Origin: Undibacterium sp.
GTDB taxonomy: Bacteria > Pseudomonadota > Gammaproteobacteria > Burkholderiales > Burkholderiaceae_D
DNA: 11,825 nucleotides
Assembly (NCBI GenBank): GCA_019752975.1
Contig: JAIELM010000129.1
Location: forward strand, 1-11,825
Direction: 5' to 3'
The notes under the pieces are model-generated. The model saw nothing but the letters and a program-made list of their open reading frames with translations. It did not search any database and had not been told where the DNA came from. This document shows, piece after piece, positions 7,481-11,825 of this stretch (its first letter is position 1; every line of letters starts with the position of its first letter). A program made the position numbers and the translations under genes.

Positions 7481-9706
7481 ATGTCAGAGAATTTGGATGA
7501 TGACGCACTCTTTATCGAAGAAGACATCGATAGCTTGGCTTTGGCACATATCTCGCAACGCACATGGAAAATCGCCATTGTTGACGACGATGAAGACGTG
7601 CATAGAGCAACGGAATTTTCTCTGCTCGACGTCAAAATACTGAATCGTCGCTTAGAATTCATTCATACCTATTCCAAGGCTGAGACCCACCAAAGATTTG
7701 CAGTTGAATCCGATGTCGCCGTGGTCTTGCTTGACGTTGTCATGGAGACCGAACACGCCGGTTTGGACCTGGTCAAATTTATTCGCGATGACTTGAGGTG
7801 GCGCGAAACACGGATTATTTTACGCACCGGACAGCCTGGTTATGCGCCAGAAGAAGAAGCGATCCGTGACTACGATATCAATGACTACAAAACGAAGAGT
7901 GAACTCACTCGCAAAAAATTACTGACCGCATTAACGGCCGCGATACGCTCTTACGACCAACTGCGTACCATAGAGGCGAGTCGACGCGGTTTGCATCAAA
8001 TCATTGCGTCTAGCGCTGAATTTTCCATGCAAGATGGGATAGAGGGTTTTGCCTCCGGTGTGATTACACAAATCGCCGCGTTATGTGGTGTTCCTTCTGA
8101 AGGATTATTGTGTGCTCAATCGGATGAATCCTTGGATGGTGAACAGCAGTTCCGCTATCACGTTATCGCCTCGGCTGGACATTATCGTAGTCTGATTAAT
8201 CGACCTGTTGAAGAGATCGACAACCCTATCATTCGCGATGCTTTTCGACGTGCTTTGAGTGAGCGTACTTCGCTGTTCGAAGAAGAAAATATGACTTTGT
8301 TTTTCGCCGGCAGGGGACGTCGAGCAATCGCTGCATTTATTGATTTACCCTACGCCTTGTCCGAGATTGATCAACAACTGTTACAAGTGTTTTGTGCAAA
8401 CTTAGGTGTGTGTCTCGATAACGTTGGTTTGGTTAATCAATTGAAGAATTATGCTTTTCGCGATCAATTATTGATGCTGCCGAATCGGCTTAAATTTATA
8501 GAAGAGATTGATTCCAAGATTAATAGTAACGCGGTTCAGCAAATGGTGGTCTTGATTGACATCGATGACTTTGCCGAAATCAACGATGTATTGGGACATC
8601 GTTATGGCGATCATATTCTGCGTGCAGTAGCGAGTCGCCTACAACAAGCATTAGGTGAAGAGGTGATTTTGTCACGCATTGCTGGCGATATATTCGGTTT
8701 GTTAGGAGCTAGCACGACTTTGCTCCCTGAGGATTTGCAGCGACTCTTTGTTGATCCCTTTATCATTGACGATACCTCGCATGCTGTCTCTGTTTCTATG
8801 GGCTTGGTGGCTTTGGATTTTCCACCGCAATCGGGAATGGATGTGCTTAAAGACGCGAGTATCGCTTTGAAACGCACCAAGAGTTTGCAGCATGGTTCGC
8901 ACACTTTATTCACTCGTGAAATGGGAGTGGAAATTCGTGAGCGCGCGCAACTTATGCAGCACTTACATAAGGCTTTTGATGCAGAGCGTTTGTATCTTAT
9001 GTATCAACCACAGATTGATCTTAAAACACGTCGCGTGATCGGTTTTGAGGCGCTATTACGTTGGCGCACGGATGATGGGAAAATGATTTCGCCTACGGAA
9101 TTTATCCCTTTGGCAGAACACTCAGGACTGATTGTTGGTATGGGTGCTTGGGTGCTACGTACAGCTTGTTTCGCCATGGTGCATTTGTTAGAACGAAATC
9201 AGCATGTGGAACGTATGGCGGTTAATGTTTCTGGCATCCAGTTCAGAGAGGCGGGCTTTGTGCAAATGGTGGAATCTGCCTTACGTGATAGCGGATTAGT
9301 CGCGGGTTTTCTCGAATTGGAAATCACCGAATCAGTCACCATGTCAGGTGTTCATAATTTTGAGGAAACGCTAGCACAACTTAAAACGCTAGGGGTGCAA
9401 ATTGCGATCGATGATTTTGGAACCGGTTATTCATCGCTCAGCTATTTGGAGAAATTACCTGTCGATAGACTTAAAATAGACAGAGCCTTCGTGACGCAAA
9501 TTGATACGCTGGGTGGTCCACGTATCGCCGAATTGATCACCCAATTAGGCTCAAAACTCGGCCTTAAAGTGATCGCCGAGGGGATAGAGAATCAACACCA
9601 TTTAGATGTGTTGAAAAGCATGGGCTGTGACGAAGGACAGGGATTTTTTATTGCTTATCCTATGTTGGAAAATATGATGGATGGGTGGATAAAGGATTGG
9701 AAATAG
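7481..9706 (+). CDS. Response regulator REC-DUF3369-GGDEF(degenerate)-EAL, probable c-di-GMP phosphodiesterase
   Basis: A 741-residue cytoplasmic signalling protein. The receiver domain (about 29-155) has the acidic pocket DDDE (35-38), phospho-acceptor D85 in VVLLDVVM, T116 in RTGQPG and K137 in DYKTK. The DUF3369 sensor-like region follows (about 160-315; LHQIIASSAEFSMQDGIEGF). The GGDEF domain (about 325-480) keeps DIDDFAEINDVLGHRYGD, but the signature reads AGDIF (401-405) and no RxxD inhibitory site precedes it, so cyclase activity is unlikely. The EAL domain (about 487-741) is complete: EALLRW (523-528), N582, E614 in ELEITES, DDFGTGYSS (644-652), K665, AEGIEN (699-704) and Q720 in GCDEGQGFF. 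Inference: phosphorylation controls hydrolysis of c-di-GMP to pGpG, with the GGDEF-like domain possibly binding GTP as an activator. No histidine kinase gene is adjacent, so it is an orphan regulator. It converges on the TfoX-C gene across 7 bases. Confidence 0.93.
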   Translation: MSENLDDDALFIEEDIDSLALAHISQRTWKIAIVDDDEDVHRATEFSLLDVKILNRRLEFIHTYSKAETHQRFAVESDVAVVLLDVVMETEHAGLDLVKFIRDDLRWRETRIILRTGQPGYAPEEEAIRDYDINDYKTKSELTRKKLLTALTAAIRSYDQLRTIEASRRGLHQIIASSAEFSMQDGIEGFASGVITQIAALCGVPSEGLLCAQSDESLDGEQQFRYHVIASAGHYRSLINRPVEEIDNPIIRDAFRRALSERTSLFEEENMTLFFAGRGRRAIAAFIDLPYALSEIDQQLLQVFCANLGVCLDNVGLVNQLKNYAFRDQLLMLPNRLKFIEEIDSKINSNAVQQMVVLIDIDDFAEINDVLGHRYGDHILRAVASRLQQALGEEVILSRIAGDIFGLLGASTTLLPEDLQRLFVDPFIIDDTSHAVSVSMGLVALDFPPQSGMDVLKDASIALKRTKSLQHGSHTLFTREMGVEIRERAQLMQHLHKAFDAERLYLMYQPQIDLKTRRVIGFEALLRWRTDDGKMISPTEFIPLAEHSGLIVGMGAWVLRTACFAMVHLLERNQHVERMAVNVSGIQFREAGFVQMVESALRDSGLVAGFLELEITESVTMSGVHNFEETLAQLKTLGVQIAIDDFGTGYSSLSYLEKLPVDRLKIDRAFVTQIDTLGGPRIAELITQLGSKLGLKVIAEGIENQHHLDVLKSMGCDEGQGFFIAYPMLENMMDGWIKDWK

Positions 9707-9713
9707 CGGCGTG

Positions 9714-9986
9714 CTAGCTTATGCGTGGTACCTGCCTCATGTCGTCTAAGCGTAATAATATTTCAGTGCGCCTGTGTTTTTTGATTTCTAGCCAGTGTAA
9801 ATTTTCCTGCGCACCGATGAGCGCATAAAGCATGTTGAGACTGGTGTTTGCTTGTCGTTGTTTTAGCTCAGCATAGAGTTGATAGGGATCACGTTCAAGT
9901 AATTGTTCTGCCGTGTGCACACCAATCTGCGCCAACAGCGCTTGGGATTTTGGACCCAAGCCTTTAAGTTGAGTGATATTTTTCAT
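9714..9986 (-). CDS. Stand-alone TfoX C-terminal domain (helix-hairpin-helix) protein
   Basis: A 90-residue protein matching only the C-terminal domain of TfoX/Sxy. It opens with a helix-hairpin-helix-like motif (ITQLKGLGPKSQALLAQIGV, residues 4-23), then HTAEQLLERDPYQLYAELKQ and a final LNMLYALIGAQENLHWLEI segment. The TfoX N-terminal domain that in Sxy acts with CRP in competence control is absent, and no partner encoding it is visible. Small proteins of this layout are common in proteobacteria and are usually annotated as competence or DNA-transformation proteins without direct evidence. ATG 9986 is chosen because it lies 7 bases after the queC stop, the domain begins immediately, and an earlier start would overlap queC. 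No separate Shine-Dalgarno sequence is visible, so translation is probably coupled to queC. A nucleic-acid-binding role is inferred from the fold only. Confidence 0.78.
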   Translation of the reverse strand: MKNITQLKGLGPKSQALLAQIGVHTAEQLLERDPYQLYAELKQRQANTSLNMLYALIGAQENLHWLEIKKHRRTEILLRLDDMRQVPRIS

Positions 9987-9993
9987 CAAAATA

Positions 9994-10719
9994 TTAACTG
10001 TTCGTAAGTGCTTTTTGTTGGTACGCTTGATATCCGCGTGCGCGTAGTTCGCAAGCCGGACAAATTCCACAGCCATGACCCCAGAGATGCATCTGCCCGC
10101 GTTCGCCGAGATAGCAGGTGTGGGTATCAGTACGGATGAGTTCTACTAGAGGTGAACCGCCGAGCTTTTCGGCTAATTGCCAGGTATCGGCTTTGTCTAA
10201 CCACATCAAAGGAGTTTCTATATTCAGTCGGGTTGCCATTCCTAAGTTAAGCGCCACTTGTAAGGCCTTCATGCTGTCATCCCTACAGTCTGGGTAACCA
10301 GAAAAATCTGTCTCGCACATGCCACCAACTAAGACGCTGATGTCGCGTCTATAGGCTAAGGTGGCGGCAACCATCATGAACATCAAATTGCGGCCAGGTA
10401 CGAAGGTATTGGGGAGACCATTTTCTAGCATTTCTATGGCGATATTTTGCGTCATGGCGGTGTGCGATAGCTGGGATATCAAGGATAGGTCTAACACATG
10501 GTCTTGTCCTAAGCGGGCGTCCCATTCTGGCGAGAAGGCGCGAATTTTTTCCAATAATTGTGGCCGCATTGCGAGTTCGATAGCATGCCTTTGCCCATAA
10601 TCAAAACCTAGCGTTTCTACTGTTTGATAGCGGCTTAATGCCCATGCTAGACAAGTGGTCGAATCTTGGCCGCCACTGAAAAGAACTAGCGCGCGATGTT
10701 GTAGGAGAGAAGGTGTCAT
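9994..10719 (-). CDS. queC: 7-cyano-7-deazaguanine synthase (preQ0 synthase)
   Basis: Converts 7-carboxy-7-deazaguanine to preQ0 with ATP and ammonia, a step in queuosine tRNA modification; cytoplasmic. The 241 residues show the PP-loop ATPase motif SGGQDSTT (15-22), YGQRH (41-45), PNTFVPGRN (103-111), [11 protein letters not shown] (136-146) and the C-terminal zinc site C202, C217, C220 and C223 (GCGICPAC). The length is normal and all key residues are present. The start ATG 10719 puts the PP-loop at its usual distance from the N-terminus; the upstream Shine-Dalgarno match is weak. queD and queE, common neighbours, are not in the window. Downstream, the TfoX-C gene follows after 7 bases. Upstream, the DUF3108 gene ends 72 bases earlier on the same strand. 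Confidence 0.96.
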   Translation of the reverse strand: MTPSLLQHRALVLFSGGQDSTTCLAWALSRYQTVETLGFDYGQRHAIELAMRPQLLEKIRAFSPEWDARLGQDHVLDLSLISQLSHTAMTQNIAIEMLENGLPNTFVPGRNLMFMMVAATLAYRRDISVLVGGMCETDFSGYPDCRDDSMKALQVALNLGMATRLNIETPLMWLDKADTWQLAEKLGGSPLVELIRTDTHTCYLGERGQMHLWGHGCGICPACELRARGYQAYQQKALTNS

Positions 10720-10763
10720 GACAGGATATTTTCTAAGTGCGTGAATGGTGTGGCTTCAGGGAG

Positions 10764-10788
10764 TGAGCGGTTTTGACGCTCATTTTTT
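10764..10788 (+). terminator. Rho-independent terminator-like hairpin reading on the plus strand
   Basis: TGAGCG (10764-10769), loop of seven bases, CGCTCA (10777-10782), followed directly by six T residues (10783-10788). This is a compact terminator shape for plus-strand transcription. Both neighbouring genes (queC and the DUF3108 gene) lie on the minus strand, where the hairpin is preceded, not followed, by the homopolymer. It therefore should not terminate DUF3108 transcription well. Confidence 0.5.
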
Positions 10789-10791
10789 CTC

Positions 10792-11778
10792 TTAGTTTGA
10801 ACCTAATGTTGAACTTAATTTTGAACCTAATGTTGAATTTAATTTTGAACTTAAGCGCGTGACTCTTTGCAGCGTCACTGTGCCATTGCTTTCGGTATTG
10901 CGAATTTGTACTGGATACCAGGCATGACTTGGTGCGAGCCAAATATCTAAAGCAGAATTATACGATCCCGGACGCGGTGGTCGGCTGACGTGCACAGTGA
11001 TCAGTTTTTCAGTCTTGCCTGACAACGGGCTATCGATTTCCTCTTCACCTATGACCTGAAATATAAATGGTGTGGCGTCGCGACCTTCAGCTACTTGTAT
11101 GATGATTTCTTTGCCCACGCCAAGCTGTGTGGCGTTGGCATTGCCGATACTACTTAATTGCAGTAACACGCTCGCCATATCTTGCGCACCGTCTTCCATA
11201 TGCAACACTTGATTCGAAGAGGAGAAGAGTATGGTCTTGTCGCTGTGATTGAAATGGATTGCGGTTTCTGCTCTTCCGCGCCGAGTTTCGCTGGTCAAGC
11301 GCGGTGCTAAGCCAAAATCATTGATGCTGCCCTCACTCGTTAGCGAATACAGCTTGAAGGTGGTGAATAATAAATTCAAACCGACTTCAATTGAAATGCG
11401 GTAATTTTGTTGATCAGTCTCCCAACTTAGGTGCCCCACACCATTGATAGGATTGGCACCGAGTTTGGTTTGCGAGACCTCTAGTTGCATTTCGATTGAA
11501 TCGGGTAGTCGCAAGCCAAACTCTGCATCTGGCAGCCCTTCTGGTTCCATCGCGCTGGTGTCGGCAACACTGGTGGCTGCTGATTCGGTGGTGTTGCTAA
11601 GCTCATTTATCTCCTTGTTTTGTGGTGTGGGTTCAGGGACGCTCGCCACTTCTTTTGGTGGTGGTGTAGCGATCGCTGGACGGCTTGGCTTGGGGTGAGA
11701 TGGTGGACGATTTTTTTTAATTGGCTCAGGCTGTTTGTCAGAAGGGGCAGCCACACTATTGGGCTTTTTTAGGGCCAC
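10792..11778 (-). CDS. DUF3108-domain protein with TonB-like proline-rich linker; N-terminus uncertain
   Basis: A 328-residue reading of a protein of unknown function. Residues 1-60 are a Lys/Pro-rich linker (PEPIKKNRPPSHPKPSRPAI) of the kind that spans the periplasm in TonB-like proteins. Residues 92-308 match DUF3108, a beta-rich domain: LPDSIEMQLEVSQTKLGANP (92-110), GHLSWETDQQNYRISIE (115-131), LLFTTFKLYSLTSEG (136-150), GLAPRLTSETRRGRAE (156-171) and DIWLAPSHAWYPVQIR (278-293). The protein ends in five LxSx tetrapeptides (309-328). The only start in frame is GTG 11778, without a Shine-Dalgarno sequence and just ten codons after an in-frame TAA. With this start there is no signal peptide or membrane anchor, although relatives normally have an N-terminal transmembrane helix before the linker. 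The true start may lie right of the window, joined by a frameshift. Confidence 0.72.
   Translation of the reverse strand: MALKKPNSVAAPSDKQPEPIKKNRPPSHPKPSRPAIATPPPKEVASVPEPTPQNKEINELSNTTESAATSVADTSAMEPEGLPDAEFGLRLPDSIEMQLEVSQTKLGANPINGVGHLSWETDQQNYRISIEVGLNLLFTTFKLYSLTSEGSINDFGLAPRLTSETRRGRAETAIHFNHSDKTILFSSSNQVLHMEDGAQDMASVLLQLSSIGNANATQLGVGKEIIIQVAEGRDATPFIFQVIGEEEIDSPLSGKTEKLITVHVSRPPRPGSYNSALDIWLAPSHAWYPVQIRNTESNGTVTLQRVTRLSSKLNSTLGSKLSSTLGSN
10795..10854 (-). repeat. Five tandem 12-bp repeats at the 3' end of the DUF3108 gene
   Basis: On the minus strand the unit TTA-(A/G)(A/G)T-TCA-A(A/C)(A/C) occurs five times in register with the codons, encoding LSSK-LNST-LGSK-LSST-LGSN directly before the TAA stop. 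On the plus strand this appears as repeated TTGAACCTAATG / TTGAACTTAATT pairs, forming an almost perfect 24-bp higher-order repeat. It is a coding minisatellite; changes in copy number would keep the frame. Confidence 0.9.
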
Positions 11779-11825
11779 TTGGATTTTGGTAGGGACTGCG
11801 AGATATTAAAGGGAGGGTCTACCAG

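Noticed and set aside
10720..10791. preQ1 riboswitch ahead of queC
   Set aside because: No preQ1 aptamer consensus is visible on the minus strand; the only strong structure is the plus-strand terminator-like hairpin.
10795..10854. CRISPR-like short repeats
   Set aside because: The 12-bp units are directly tandem with no spacers and lie inside a coding frame.
10733..10942. Minus-strand open frame containing a repeated FKIKFNIR peptide
   Set aside because: It is an out-of-frame reading of the 12-bp repeats at the end of the DUF3108 gene; the repeat explains the peptide periodicity and the DUF3108 frame is the domain-bearing one.

Overview
The window is an ordinary chromosomal stretch of moderate GC, roughly 45-50% by eye. 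It most likely comes from a betaproteobacterium of the order Burkholderiales. The pointers are a DUF4124 protein, a DUF3108 protein with a TonB-like proline-rich linker, a REC-DUF3369-GGDEF-EAL regulator and a stand-alone TfoX C-terminal domain protein. A low-GC Oxalobacteraceae member such as Undibacterium would fit, but the genus is an inference. I see no phage, transposon, CRISPR array, tRNA or rRNA gene.

Left part (1-3159): the 3' part of a 3-hydroxy-3-methylglutaryl-CoA lyase gene enters from the left edge. It is followed by a small exported DUF4124 coiled-coil protein. Running towards these on the minus strand is gshA (glutamate-cysteine ligase, E. coli type), which starts at a TTG codon with a good Shine-Dalgarno sequence.

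Middle part (3160-7267): a 167-base divergent intergenic region separates gshA from a YegD-type short Hsp70-like ATPase. Next comes a decayed ankyrin-repeat gene with two in-frame stops, then a TMEM175-family (DUF1211) membrane protein. A tiny broken membrane-peptide reading frame follows one base after its stop. The block ends with a DUF3667 membrane protein that has an N-terminal four-cysteine zinc ribbon and a long charged coiled-coil insert.

Right part (7268-11825): after a 213-base intergenic region comes a 741-residue response regulator. Its GGDEF site is degenerate and its EAL site is intact, so it is probably a phosphorylation-controlled c-di-GMP phosphodiesterase. Convergent to it on the minus strand lie a DUF3108 protein, queC (7-cyano-7-deazaguanine synthase) and a 90-residue TfoX-C-like helix-hairpin-helix protein. 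queC and the TfoX-C gene are only 7 bases apart and probably co-translated. The DUF3108 gene ends in five 12-bp tandem repeats, and its N-terminus looks truncated or frameshifted at the right edge.

The genes do not form one pathway: they cover leucine/ketone-body catabolism, glutathione synthesis, chaperone-like ATPase activity, c-di-GMP signalling and queuosine biosynthesis. I did not find a convincing new multi-gene system. The oddities are local: pseudogenes, repeats, orphan hairpins and domain degeneration.
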